Shown: piece after piece, positions 7,661-16,166 of the stretch | Layout: every line of letters begins with the position of its first letter | How positions within the stretch are numbered: the first letter of the stretch is position 1 | Source: a virus | Length of the DNA: 45,362 bases | Strand: one strand, 5' to 3' | Virus record (IMG/VR): IMGVR_UViG_3300044800_000145 | Coordinates: 1 to 45,362 of that record | Translations under genes and position numbers: made by a program | Notes under the pieces: generated by a model | What the model was told of the DNA's origin: nothing | What the model saw: the letters and a program-made list of their open reading frames with translations, nothing else | Databases searched by the model: none

Positions 7661-8751
7661 GTCTTCACCATCCATTTGAGAACAATGTACGGAGGCAGAT
7701 TGGCGTGAAGTAACCCGCCACCTGTTGCATCTGTCGATGCGGATCCCCCACTCGTTGTAAAATAATTTGTGTAGGGGTTGTTCAATCCTGTATTATCAGG
7801 GTGATATAGTTCGGTGCATCCACTATGATAGTGTGCAGGTAATTCTGATTCCGTCAAGATATGGGTCTTCTCTCCGCCGGTCTTTCCGAGTGCATTAAAT
7901 TCAGTCTGTGTTGGATCATAGCCGAAGATAGACTTGCCTTTTCCGTTGGGGAGATTGAAGGTTGTAGATCCGTCCCCAACGCCATACGTCGTTCCGATTG
8001 CCGCGAACAAATCCGCGTATGTCACCCGGCTGACTGCAGCGCCATCGCATTCGAGCCACCCGGTCGGAATCGTTGATGCCCCCATGGCATAGACCATCCC
8101 GATAGGAATGGTTTGAGAATTGATATCGCGGTGCTGAATAGTTACACCGTCACTTGATGCAGTTGGAAGTGCCAGTCCCGTGATTTTTTGACTGTTTACA
8201 TTGAGTGACTCAAGAGCGAGGATATCTGACATTCGAATGTGTTTCGGTGTGGCGGTTCCGCAGAGGTCTACCACGTCGCGTTTATCGATGATATTTGCGT
8301 TGATAATCGATGCGGCATTGGCAGCAACGTTCACTTCTGCAATACAAAGCTCCCAGAGGTCCTCGGTTTGAGTTAACGCCGTAGCAACCGGTACCGCAGC
8401 CGCAATTCCCTCGAGTACCACAATATGAGTACTTCTTTGCCCGATTATCCGGTTCCTGACCACGATCCGATCGATTCGTGGATACGTTGCATCTGCCGCC
8501 GAGATGGAGAGATTCAAGACTGCATCGTTGAGATACCAACAACCCTGCACCCATGCCTCTCCGGTGGCGATATCGACACTCATGTTCGGACCTGCCGCGT
8601 GCTGAGTGACTTTTATCTCCGTACCCCCGCCCGAACCAGACCCGTAAACATATCCATTCATTCGCAGGTCTTGAAGATAGTCGAGCCATTGGATCTGTGT
8701 TAAGTGCCGGATATCGACCAGATCCCCGAAGAATCCCATCACTTCGGTCAT
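7657..8751 (-). CDS. Tail-collar-domain fibre protein (paralogue 2)
   Basis: The 364-aa protein has the same plan as its neighbours. An N-terminal beta region contains GPNMSVDIATGEAWVQG. A central segment has SQKITGLALPTASSDGVT. The collar domain has IPTGWLECDGAAVSR, then TTFNLPNGKGK, then GGEKTHILTESELPAHYHS. The ATG at 8751 overlaps the previous stop as ATGA. A glycine-rich C-terminal segment probably trimerises at the tip. It likely contributes to receptor binding (family inference). Confidence 0.88.
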   Translation of the reverse strand: MTEVMGFFGDLVDIRHLTQIQWLDYLQDLRMNGYVYGSGSGGGTEIKVTQHAAGPNMSVDIATGEAWVQGCWYLNDAVLNLSISAADATYPRIDRIVVRNRIIGQRSTHIVVLEGIAAAVPVATALTQTEDLWELCIAEVNVAANAASIINANIIDKRDVVDLCGTATPKHIRMSDILALESLNVNSQKITGLALPTASSDGVTIQHRDINSQTIPIGMVYAMGASTIPTGWLECDGAAVSRVTYADLFAAIGTTYGVGDGSTTFNLPNGKGKSIFGYDPTQTEFNALGKTGGEKTHILTESELPAHYHSGCTELYHPDNTGLNNPYTNYFTTSGGSASTDATGGGLLHANLPPYIVLKWMVKT

Positions 8752-9806
8752 GTTTTTATCCCCACCGACGCCTTCACATACGGAGGCATGTTCTCGTGTG
8801 CTCCGCCCCCGCCGGTACTTCCGGTCGTTCCGCCTGACGGTATTCCGTGGGGTAAGACATTGATATTTCCTAGATTTTCCGCCGAACCACTATCATAGGT
8901 TCCATTTGTATGCGTATGTGATGGGATCATCGTGGTATCGAGTGTGACTGTGGCTACCCCGCCGGTATTTCCAAGGGTGTTGAAATCCGCGTCGTCCGGG
9001 TCGAGGCCGATGATGACTTTGCCGATGGCATTTGGCAGGTTAAACGTTGTGGTTCCATCCCCCACCCCGAATACCGTACCTATCGCTGCAAAAAGAGCCG
9101 CGTATGTTGTCCGGCTGACCGCAGCGCCATCACAAAGCAAGAACCCGGTCGGAACGGTAGCATTCCCAAAGTTTAAGATCGCTCCAGGTGGGACACCGTA
9201 AAAGGTGGCTTGTGTATCAAACTGCCCCTTTGACATCAGGTCCGAACCGACCGTTCCATCGAGAAGTGATATGATTTTGTGTGTCCCGAGGTCAATGTCC
9301 TGATTTGCTACGAATGCTTCTTGCCGGATATTCTTGAGTGTGACCCACGTCCGTTCGTCAGTGATGTTTGCATTCAGGATTTGAGAGGCTCCGTTCGCCA
9401 CCGAGACCTGTGCGAGCGAGACTTCATAGGTAGTTGCATCCGTAGTTAAACCGGGTGCACCCGCCCCCGGAGTTCCTTTCAGAACTTCAATCGTGATGGT
9501 TTTCGCCCCGGTGATGGCATTCCGCAGGATAATCCGGTCGATTCGTAGTTGCCCGGATGTGTTTGCGTCGATAGTCTTGGTTTCCACCTCGTCACTCTTG
9601 ACGAAATATCCATAAACCCATCCCTGCCCGGACGCCACATCGACTGACATATTGGGCGAGGTGTGTTGCGATACTACAAGTTCATTGAACTTTCCTTTTA
9701 CCACACCACTGATTAGTTGCGTCCTGAAGAATGATGCGATATCCACCCCATAATACAGACGCGGGTCAGTGGCGGTCTGCCCGTAAAATTCCGATGATTC
9801 GGTCAT
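8748..9806 (-). CDS. Tail-collar-domain fibre protein (paralogue 1)
   Basis: The 352-aa protein is the first of three tandem paralogues. Its features are HTSPNMSVDVASGQGWVYG near the N-terminus, VPTGFLLCDGAAVSRTTY in the collar domain, TTFNLPNAIGKVIIGLDPDD, and MIPSHTHTNG before a glycine-rich end. The ATG at 9806 overlaps the gp37-like stop as ATGA. It is the most diverged of the three in the collar region (FLLCDG rather than WLECDG). Placement directly after baseplate genes supports a fibre role. Confidence 0.88.
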   Translation of the reverse strand: MTESSEFYGQTATDPRLYYGVDIASFFRTQLISGVVKGKFNELVVSQHTSPNMSVDVASGQGWVYGYFVKSDEVETKTIDANTSGQLRIDRIILRNAITGAKTITIEVLKGTPGAGAPGLTTDATTYEVSLAQVSVANGASQILNANITDERTWVTLKNIRQEAFVANQDIDLGTHKIISLLDGTVGSDLMSKGQFDTQATFYGVPPGAILNFGNATVPTGFLLCDGAAVSRTTYAALFAAIGTVFGVGDGTTTFNLPNAIGKVIIGLDPDDADFNTLGNTGGVATVTLDTTMIPSHTHTNGTYDSGSAENLGNINVLPHGIPSGGTTGSTGGGGAHENMPPYVKASVGIKT

Positions 9807-11044
9807 GCTCTTCTCCTCACACTGTTTTTCTTCTCGTTGAGTTTCAGGTACTGAATGAGGTCGGGTCTCTGGTTGCCAATCGTAACCTGAACATCATCCG
9901 TCGCGCCGTCAATCCCATAGGACTCCTTGATCTCTAGGATCCTTGCTGATACGATAGCCACCTGGGGATACACCGCGGTAATGATATCTCCCAGATCGAT
10001 ATCCCCAGCGTCCTCCCGCGTCATGTAGGTGATGGAGGCGTCCCGGAAAATCGAGAACTGCGCCGATACCGATTCTCCCAAATCCACTAGAGTTTCGTTG
10101 CCTCGCTGGGTGAGCTCATCCGTTGTGATGCAATCACTACCATCCACGAAGGTCTCTCGCCGGTCATACCCCGTGGGAGCGGAGGTGGCAGGGACACCCA
10201 CAAAAACCCGGTCTTCTGCGAATTTTGAGTCGCCCACATAGGCATAGTTCCGCATCTTGGAGTTGTCCTGAGAATATGCGTAGGTGGCGATGTTCCCGAG
10301 GTCGATGCTGAAAACAACGGAGTCGGTATAATCATTCCCCTCCCAGAAATGGAGGTTGAGTTTTCCAGTTGCTTCATCGAATATGATTTCATAGCCGAGG
10401 TTCGGCGACTGCAGGAGAGTGGATTCGATTGCTTCCGTCAGGTATTGCAGCCGGGCGGAGAAATCTACCTCAGACCCTTTTGTACCGTCTGTCTCGAGCT
10501 GGAGATCGGGAAAGTTCCGGTCTGTGTTCGTGGCGGCGATACAATTCCCGTTCACGAAATGCCGGATCGCCGTCTCGGCTTTCGTTGGGGTACTCACGGT
10601 ATCATACCCGGTGCCAGAGGAGACACCTACATAGGCGATCCGCGTCGAGAGGAGACCACTTGCGCCACTCGCATAGATCTCCCAAACGTCATCGTCAAGA
10701 CTTGAGGGATCGGATGAGATACTCTTCGACTCGATTCTCGCAAGTCTCATCGCGCCGCCCCGGCGGATCCCCAACCAGTAACCGAGGATGATCTGATCAG
10801 ACCCCTCTGCGGTGAGGGGTAGTTTCATTCTCACGGTTCCCGGGGACCGGAGTCGCCGTGTCCATTCCAAGGAGAGGTACTCGTCGATTTCTGCAACCAT
10901 CTCGAAGGATGCGTTATAAATCCGAGCGGGGAACTTCTCCGAGCCGGGATACAACGGCAGCGGGAGGTAGAGGGCATTCGGTACCGTTACTGCTGCACGA
11001 TCGAAATGCGTCCTGTTCCATGGACTCCGGTTGAACTCTCCCAT
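9803..11044 (-). CDS. Siphovirus Gp37-like baseplate/tail protein
   Basis: The 413-aa protein resembles the Siphovirus ReqiPepy6 Gp37-like family, which lies between Dit and the tail fibres and acts as a Tal or baseplate hub-like component. Recognisable parts are RIYNASFEMVAEIDEYLSLEW and a LRSPGTVRMKLPL segment near the N-terminus. A beta-rich middle and a GDIITAVYPQVAIVSARILE region lie near the C-terminus. It ends with a basic tail (KKNSVRRRA). The ATG at 11044 lies just after the PKD gene stop. The family call comes from pattern recognition and gene order. Confidence 0.75.
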   Translation of the reverse strand: MGEFNRSPWNRTHFDRAAVTVPNALYLPLPLYPGSEKFPARIYNASFEMVAEIDEYLSLEWTRRLRSPGTVRMKLPLTAEGSDQIILGYWLGIRRGGAMRLARIESKSISSDPSSLDDDVWEIYASGASGLLSTRIAYVGVSSGTGYDTVSTPTKAETAIRHFVNGNCIAATNTDRNFPDLQLETDGTKGSEVDFSARLQYLTEAIESTLLQSPNLGYEIIFDEATGKLNLHFWEGNDYTDSVVFSIDLGNIATYAYSQDNSKMRNYAYVGDSKFAEDRVFVGVPATSAPTGYDRRETFVDGSDCITTDELTQRGNETLVDLGESVSAQFSIFRDASITYMTREDAGDIDLGDIITAVYPQVAIVSARILEIKESYGIDGATDDVQVTIGNQRPDLIQYLKLNEKKNSVRRRA

Positions 11045-11047
11045 ATA

Positions 11048-12448
11048 TCACCTACGCCTATGAAATGCCGTGAACCAGAAGATCACCATGACCGTGAGCA
11101 GGATGACGGGGACAGAAGGTGCCGGAGATCCCGTAGATCCGATTACCCGGATGATGTTATAACTCAGGTTATATCCCGCACTGTTGGAGACGTTCGATGA
11201 GACGTTGTAAATCCCCAGTCGGGCATAGAAGTGACTGCCGTTCGCCACAGCCGAGAAGCCTCCATCTCCGAATGTCCAGCACCATGCTGTCGGGGTATTC
11301 AGGGAGGTATCATTGAACCACGTATAGCTCCCGACTTGAACGGTTCCTCGGCTTAATGAGGAGATGGCAATGGGTTTTGTGACACCCGATACTGATACAT
11401 TTACCCATGTTACTTGCGTTGAAATATTTGACCCGATTACATTGGTGGCTGTGAGGTTAATAGAAAAATTTCCAAAATTGAATATTTGAACCGGATTTTG
11501 TGACGTAGAAAAGGTTATCCACGTATTATTTCCGGTCTTATTATTAAACTGGTATTTCCACGAGGTCGGACTATTTATTGATGTGTCAGTGAACTGGACA
11601 GAGAGGGGAGCTGTACCACTTGTTGGTACTGCGGTGAAGGATGCGACAGGTGATGGTACTGAGACGTTCACCCACGCGACCTGAGTGCTGATGTTGCTCC
11701 CATAGGCATTTGTCGCTGTTAAGTTGATCGAGAAGTTGCCAAAACCGAAAACCTGTGCTGGACTCTGTGATGTCGAAAAGTTTATCCATGTATTGTTGCC
11801 AGTTTTATTATTGAACTGGTAAATCCAACTTGTCGGACTATTTGTAGATGTATCGGTGAACTTGACGGCGAGCGGGGCTATGCCGGATGTGACGTTGGCG
11901 GTGAAACTAGCAACGGGTGCAACAACAGTATCTTCTCCCCACAAATTCCATTCATAGAGCCATGCATAATCAGCGGGGTAATTAGTTTTGAGGATACGCA
12001 TCCGGTAATACCGGAACATGCTCTCATTTGCTGCTAGATTAAGCGTATCATAGGTTTTTGTTTCTCCCGATGTGAAGGTGACACCGGTACGGTTATCGAT
12101 ATTAGTCCATGTGCTTGCATCGTTTGAACCCATGACAAACCAGTCTTTCGGACTTTCAGCGCTTGCAGATACACCACGGGCTGTCATTACATATTTTGTT
12201 ACCTTATGCGTGGTTGTTGCATTGAAATCAAGTTGTATCCAGTTGGGGGTACAGGGATCATATATACCCGACCACCAGCCCGTTCCAGTATCATGATCAA
12301 AAAGTTTTGCGGGCGTGTAAGTAGTATAATAATCCTGTGCCGATGCCGTCCCTCCGTAATAAGAAAATTCCGTTACTGTTGCTGATACCGTGCCTATAAA
12401 AGCAAGAACCAGAAGTGCAACAATCAGAATTTTATATTTTGTTTTCAT
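11048..12448 (-). CDS. Membrane-anchored discoidin-PKD surface protein
   Basis: The 466-aa protein begins with a signal peptide (basic MKTKYK, then a hydrophobic core to about residue 22). A discoidin/F5-8C-like carbohydrate-binding domain spans about residues 25-175. Two nearly identical PKD domains lie at about 178-265 and 267-354, and a third more diverged one with WTFGDG lies at about 358-436. A C-terminal membrane helix ends in HRRR. Asn-X-Ser/Thr glycosylation sites are frequent. This is the architecture of archaeal cell-surface proteins, not of a normal tail component. It sits between the baseplate genes. A role in adhesion, superinfection exclusion or virion decoration is inferred. 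Confidence 0.88.
   Translation of the reverse strand: MKTKYKILIVALLVLAFIGTVSATVTEFSYYGGTASAQDYYTTYTPAKLFDHDTGTGWWSGIYDPCTPNWIQLDFNATTTHKVTKYVMTARGVSASAESPKDWFVMGSNDASTWTNIDNRTGVTFTSGETKTYDTLNLAANESMFRYYRMRILKTNYPADYAWLYEWNLWGEDTVVAPVASFTANVTSGIAPLAVKFTDTSTNSPTSWIYQFNNKTGNNTWINFSTSQSPAQVFGFGNFSINLTATNAYGSNISTQVAWVNVSVPSPVASFTAVPTSGTAPLSVQFTDTSINSPTSWKYQFNNKTGNNTWITFSTSQNPVQIFNFGNFSINLTATNVIGSNISTQVTWVNVSVSGVTKPIAISSLSRGTVQVGSYTWFNDTSLNTPTAWCWTFGDGGFSAVANGSHFYARLGIYNVSSNVSNSAGYNLSYNIIRVIGSTGSPAPSVPVILLTVMVIFWFTAFHRRR
11387..11917 (-). repeat. Tandem PKD-encoding direct repeat
   Basis: Two units of about 264 bases (about 11654-11917 and 11387-11650, period about 267) encode nearly identical PKD domains. 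Long identical runs such as QFNNKTGNNTW and FGNFSINLTATN show recent duplication. Such repeats can expand or contract by recombination. Confidence 0.85.
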
Positions 12449-12457
12449 GGTGTAACC

Positions 12458-13426
12458 TCACACCAGTGTTCTGATGTAATTCAGGGTCAAATCGTGCGCC
12501 TTAATATCCGCCGTTAATGCGTCTGTGATATCCCGTGATAGTCTTAAACGAATCTTATTTCCGCTTCCGGCAATTGTGAAGTCCGCAGTCTCAGCACTCT
12601 GATTTTCAAGGTTCGCACCCGTGTTGGTATCCGTGATAGAGATCAATGCGGTTGTGAGCGCAACGTTAGAAGTCCCGGCATCGGCAATCCGGTCTCCGGT
12701 TATGTCCATCTTGATTGCGGCGGCAGTTGCGACGCTGGTCTCCCAGTCTAACTGAAGTTTGAGGTTTCCACCGTTCCAATCCGGGGGCATTTTCACAATA
12801 GCATAGGCATATTGTACGGATGCATCTCCATATCCGAGATACGTGCGTTCAACCCCGTTTGATAGTTTCTCGGTGACCAGTTCTGCGCCCGTTCCACCCA
12901 TTGAGAGTGGCGTGTAGACCGTCCATGCTGAAGCAGGGAGCCGGATATAGTCGTGGATTGCTCCACACGCAGCATCAATTTTAACGTCGTTTGTCTCTGG
13001 CGTGAGGGTGATATTTGTGCCTGCTTTGATTCTTTTGAACGGTAAATCAACCCCGGATTTGGTGGTGGAAAGTCCCTCACCATCACTCCCCGTCCCAAGG
13101 TTGGATGCGGTGTTTGCCTCACCTACGAGGTTATTTCTCATCGCATCGTAATCATAATTCGTGAATTCACGTTTGATAACTTCGCCCGCACCCCACATTT
13201 TCGCCGTGCCCTCGAATCCCCTTTCGACACCCGTTAAAATATTACCGGAATTCCCCGTGTATTTGATGGTCTCCGCGTCCTCGCCGGTGCCGATTGTGGC
13301 GATATTGGGTGCTGCGGGTAGCACGGAGCCATCGACCACGGTGATCGTCACATCAAGCGCCGATATCGCTGTTACAAGGGTGGTCTGGGGACTGTTGACC
13401 ATCCCGTCATACATCGTTAATGTCAT
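12458..13426 (-). CDS. Baseplate/fibre structural protein with beta-sandwich C-terminus
   Basis: The 322-aa protein's N-terminal 75 residues (TTLVTAISALDVTITVVDGS ... NILTGVERGFEGTA) match a small beta domain common in phage tail proteins that starts fibre subunits. The C-terminal 160 residues form a predicted beta-sandwich (YIRLPASAWTVYTP ... IKMPPDWNGG-type strands) and resemble the protein at 19898-20527. Position directly after Dit indicates a tail-tip component. The exact role is not determined. Confidence 0.72.
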   Translation of the reverse strand: MTLTMYDGMVNSPQTTLVTAISALDVTITVVDGSVLPAAPNIATIGTGEDAETIKYTGNSGNILTGVERGFEGTAKMWGAGEVIKREFTNYDYDAMRNNLVGEANTASNLGTGSDGEGLSTTKSGVDLPFKRIKAGTNITLTPETNDVKIDAACGAIHDYIRLPASAWTVYTPLSMGGTGAELVTEKLSNGVERTYLGYGDASVQYAYAIVKMPPDWNGGNLKLQLDWETSVATAAAIKMDITGDRIADAGTSNVALTTALISITDTNTGANLENQSAETADFTIAGSGNKIRLRLSRDITDALTADIKAHDLTLNYIRTLV

Positions 13427-13430
13427 GAGT

Positions 13431-14297
13431 TTACACCCCTAGGAATTGATTATAATACAGGATCTCGCACATCGCCGCCGCCCCAATTGAGGAGGAGGAG
13501 GAGAATGAGAGGATGTTATCGCCCGGTTGGAGCCAGAAGAACTTCGAGCCACTTTCAAGGTACTTATTCCCACGTTCGTTTGTAGTTCCGTGGATGTACT
13601 CGACCGTATGCTGCCCCTGCCCGGTATTGATGCGCAGGTATTCTCCCGCGGGAAGCGTCATCACCGCTTTGATATATTCCCCCGTGGTGAGGTTGTCGAT
13701 CCGGGGGTTCGTGATCTCTCCTGTGAATGTGATGACCACAGGGGTGGAGGAATCTCCGTCATTCGTAACCGTGATACTGCTTGAGGCCGTGCCGAAATTA
13801 ATGGGGGTTGAGAATGGAAACGACAATCCCCCGGTGAAGCTTGCGACCGTCAGGACGTTCACAATCGGATCGATGAAGAATGGGTAGTATGCCCGGAGGT
13901 TTACATAGACTTCTTGATACCAAGACCCCCGAGAAGTACCCCCCGGTGTCTTGACCTCTCCACTTGGCTTGCACCAGATCGCCCGTTGCACCCCGCCATC
14001 AAGCGTGACCAGCATCAGACCGAGACCGTCCTTGGGCTGGAAGGCGTTCTTCACCGTCCTAATGGCTGTGAAGAGGTCCGCCCGGGAATCCGCAAAGAGC
14101 ACGTAGGGAATTATCATCTCCCGCACGGCAAGTGTCGTCCCGTAATATCCCTCACCATCAGAGTAGGGGGCTTTCCTACTGGCATCCAGGGACTCCACGG
14201 TGCCGAGGTCCCACGTGTCAAGCAGGATCAGTTCGTCATCCGTATAGGTGGAGTCATCAAACACAATCCCCCGCCCGGACGTAAATTTGAAGTTCAT
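13431..14297 (-). CDS. Distal tail (Dit-like) protein
   Basis: The 288-aa protein has a siphovirus Dit profile. The N-terminal half contains SLDASRKAPYSDGEGYYG and a VREMIIPYVLFADSRADLF segment (belt domain). The C-terminal half (ASSSITVTNDGDSSTPVVI ... GEYLRINTG) resembles the galectin-like Dit domain. Dit forms the hexameric ring joining tail tube and baseplate. It follows the tape measure gene, the canonical position. Confidence rests on combined pattern and order. Confidence 0.82.
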   Translation of the reverse strand: MNFKFTSGRGIVFDDSTYTDDELILLDTWDLGTVESLDASRKAPYSDGEGYYGTTLAVREMIIPYVLFADSRADLFTAIRTVKNAFQPKDGLGLMLVTLDGGVQRAIWCKPSGEVKTPGGTSRGSWYQEVYVNLRAYYPFFIDPIVNVLTVASFTGGLSFPFSTPINFGTASSSITVTNDGDSSTPVVITFTGEITNPRIDNLTTGEYIKAVMTLPAGEYLRINTGQGQHTVEYIHGTTNERGNKYLESGSKFFWLQPGDNILSFSSSSSIGAAAMCEILYYNQFLGV

Positions 14298-14303
14298 CTC
14301 TCA

Positions 14304-15482
14304 TCACACCAAGAAGGCCAACGGAGGGAGGATTCCCGCCGCGACTGCTTTAATCGTGTTCTGCATTTGGTCGGGGGTCTGCTGCACGGCCTGGACGTTC
14401 ACAGTGACACCCGGTGTTGCCTGGACCCCGTATTTGGTGCCATGCAGTTGCGCGTACAGTTGTTTGCTCTTTGAGGTCACACTGCCCGTGGTGGCTGGGG
14501 TGGTTTCACCAATATGGCTACCCGTCTCGACATCTTTTGCGAGCTGCTTATATGCACCCGTCACATCTCCCACCTGCCCGAAGGATTGAGCTGCTAAGAA
14601 GGCATTATACGCCAGATTGATTGCATCTGCCATCTGCTTGAATCCCATGGCGGCAAGAACAGCAAAATCCGCCAGGCTTTTAAGGGTCGGTAGCATCTCC
14701 TCAAAGAGTGGGATCGCCTCCTGCATTATCGGGATGAGTTCAACCCCGACGTTCCGCCACATCGCCTCCCATTCGGCGTTCATCTTTGCCAGTTCCTTTG
14801 CATAGGCGTCCGCTTTCGCCTGCTCGTCCGGACCTAGGATGATGCCGAGTGTCTCAGCTTCCGCACCGAATTTAGCGATCCCATCGGAACCGAGATCAAC
14901 CAGTTTTATAATCTCCTTCGTGTTGCGCCCGAACAGTTCCAGCGCCAGACCGGCGCGTTCCGTTGGATCTCTCACATTTTTCAGGGCGGAGATCATCTCC
15001 GGGAATAAACTATCCATCGATCTGAACTGCCCGTTTGCATCCCTCGCATCGATATTAAGTCGTTCGAGTGCTTTTGACACCTGGGATGTGGGGGAGTCAA
15101 GATCGCCCAAGTGTTTCTGGAAGAACATCACCGAGGTAGAAACGGCATCGAAACTAATGAGGTTCGTATCACAGGCGTATTTGAGCTCCTGGAGGTACTT
15201 GCTTGACAGTCCCGTGATGATCTGCAGGTCACTGATTTCATGCGCAAAATGGGCGGCAGCCGCAGCGGTTTCCCACATGGCGTAACCGACCGCTACGAGC
15301 GGTCCGATTATCTCGCCTGCAGCAAGAGCATACTTGCCGAATTCCTGCCCGCCCTCTAGGACACCGTCCCGGAGTTCTCGGAGTCCCATCGTGGCTTGCG
15401 CCGCGTCAAGGACAACGGTGATTTGGAGCATTTCAAGCGTCTGCGCTCCATAGATCCCCCCAAAGGATTCCAGTAGTCCCAT
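14304..15482 (-). CDS. Tail tape measure protein (short)
   Basis: The 392-aa protein is strongly helical and contains the tape-measure signature region: LRDPTERAGLALELFGRN-like text (seen as NVRDPTERAGLALELFG), hydrophobic stretches near 45-80 and 265-300, and an alanine-rich C-terminus. Tape measures set tail length at roughly 0.15 nm per residue. This would imply a short siphovirus tail of about 60 nm, or a partly unstretched protein. The ATG overlaps the chaperone stop as TGATG behind GGGTG. Its place after the frameshifted chaperones is canonical. Confidence 0.88.
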   Translation of the reverse strand: MGLLESFGGIYGAQTLEMLQITVVLDAAQATMGLRELRDGVLEGGQEFGKYALAAGEIIGPLVAVGYAMWETAAAAAHFAHEISDLQIITGLSSKYLQELKYACDTNLISFDAVSTSVMFFQKHLGDLDSPTSQVSKALERLNIDARDANGQFRSMDSLFPEMISALKNVRDPTERAGLALELFGRNTKEIIKLVDLGSDGIAKFGAEAETLGIILGPDEQAKADAYAKELAKMNAEWEAMWRNVGVELIPIMQEAIPLFEEMLPTLKSLADFAVLAAMGFKQMADAINLAYNAFLAAQSFGQVGDVTGAYKQLAKDVETGSHIGETTPATTGSVTSKSKQLYAQLHGTKYGVQATPGVTVNVQAVQQTPDQMQNTIKAVAAGILPPLAFLV

Positions 15483-15754
15483 CAGTGCACCCGTTTAATT
15501 GTCATTTTCTTGCCGAACATCCGATATATCCCCGGTCGGTCTGCGGTTTTCGGCTGTCTCTCATTCTCCTGAATTTGTTGCATTGCCTTTCCCCGTAGGA
15601 TATCTGGTAACACCGACTTCCACGACAGGAAATCAATCCCCTCGTAATAATACATCAGGGCTTGCGGGAGTGTGAGTGTCCAGAGACAGTATTCAGGTGT
15701 TGCCCACCCATAGATCGCCCCGAGTCGTGTGATGATCAGCCCCGCAGATCTCAC
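15482..15754 (-). CDS. Tail assembly chaperone, downstream (gpT-like) frame
   Basis: The 90-codon frame opens with GTG overlapping the upstream stop as GTGA, but no ribosome binding site precedes it. Its reading frame is exactly the one entered by a -1 slip at the A AAA AAC heptamer at 15757-15763, two codons before the upstream stop. In lambda-like phages gpG and gpGT are made this way. Content such as IYGWATPEYCLWTL and LPDILRGKAMQQIQ suits a helical chaperone extension. The fused product would be about 220 aa. Confidence 0.8.
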   Translation of the reverse strand: MRSAGLIITRLGAIYGWATPEYCLWTLTLPQALMYYYEGIDFLSWKSVLPDILRGKAMQQIQENERQPKTADRPGIYRMFGKKMTIKRVH

Positions 15755-16161
15755 GAGTTTTTTGAACCATCCCCTTTTTGTGCATCTTGTCCCTCGTTTT
15801 TCAGGACTTCGGGGACCCGCAGGGATTTCAGTTGCTTGACCTGGTCCATCAGTTTCTTCAGGATATACATACTGACGGCATCGAGCTGGATATCCGGGAC
15901 GTTATCTCGCACCCATACCTCATCGACTTCGGGGTGCTCCTTCAGGCAGGCCGCCACAAGGATCCTGACTTTCTCCTCCCGGGTGGGGATCTGCCGGTTC
16001 TCCGCCGTCATCCCCTCGTACATCTCGATCAGTTGGATCGTCACAGCCATCGGTAGCACGGAGACATCGAGTTCCTTGGTGTTATCGATCTCCCCGACTT
16101 TCGTACCGAATTTTATGGAGTCTTTTTCCGGGATGAAGAGGGAGAAATCATGGTAAACCAT
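15751..16161 (-). CDS. Tail assembly chaperone, upstream (gpG-like) frame
   Basis: It has 136 aa from the ATG at 16161 behind GAGGTTC; the longer upstream frame overlaps the tail tube gene and is not used. It is alpha-rich with PTREEKVRILVAACLKEHP and a lysine-rich C-terminus ending in QKGDGSKNS. It lies between the tail tube and tape measure genes, the fixed position of tail chaperones. The last codons contain the slippery sequence that links it to the downstream frame. Confidence 0.82.
   Translation of the reverse strand: MVYHDFSLFIPEKDSIKFGTKVGEIDNTKELDVSVLPMAVTIQLIEMYEGMTAENRQIPTREEKVRILVAACLKEHPEVDEVWVRDNVPDIQLDAVSMYILKKLMDQVKQLKSLRVPEVLKNEGQDAQKGDGSKNS
15757..15763 (-). promoter_or_regulatory. 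Programmed -1 frameshift site A AAA AAC
   Basis: On the minus strand the end of the upstream chaperone reads TCA AAA AAC TCG TGA, containing the canonical X XXY YYZ heptamer A AAA AAC in phase. A -1 slip continues as CTC GTG AGA into the downstream frame with no stop. Position and phase match the conserved G/GT frameshift of siphoviruses. Confidence 0.8.
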
Positions 16162-16166
16162 GAACC

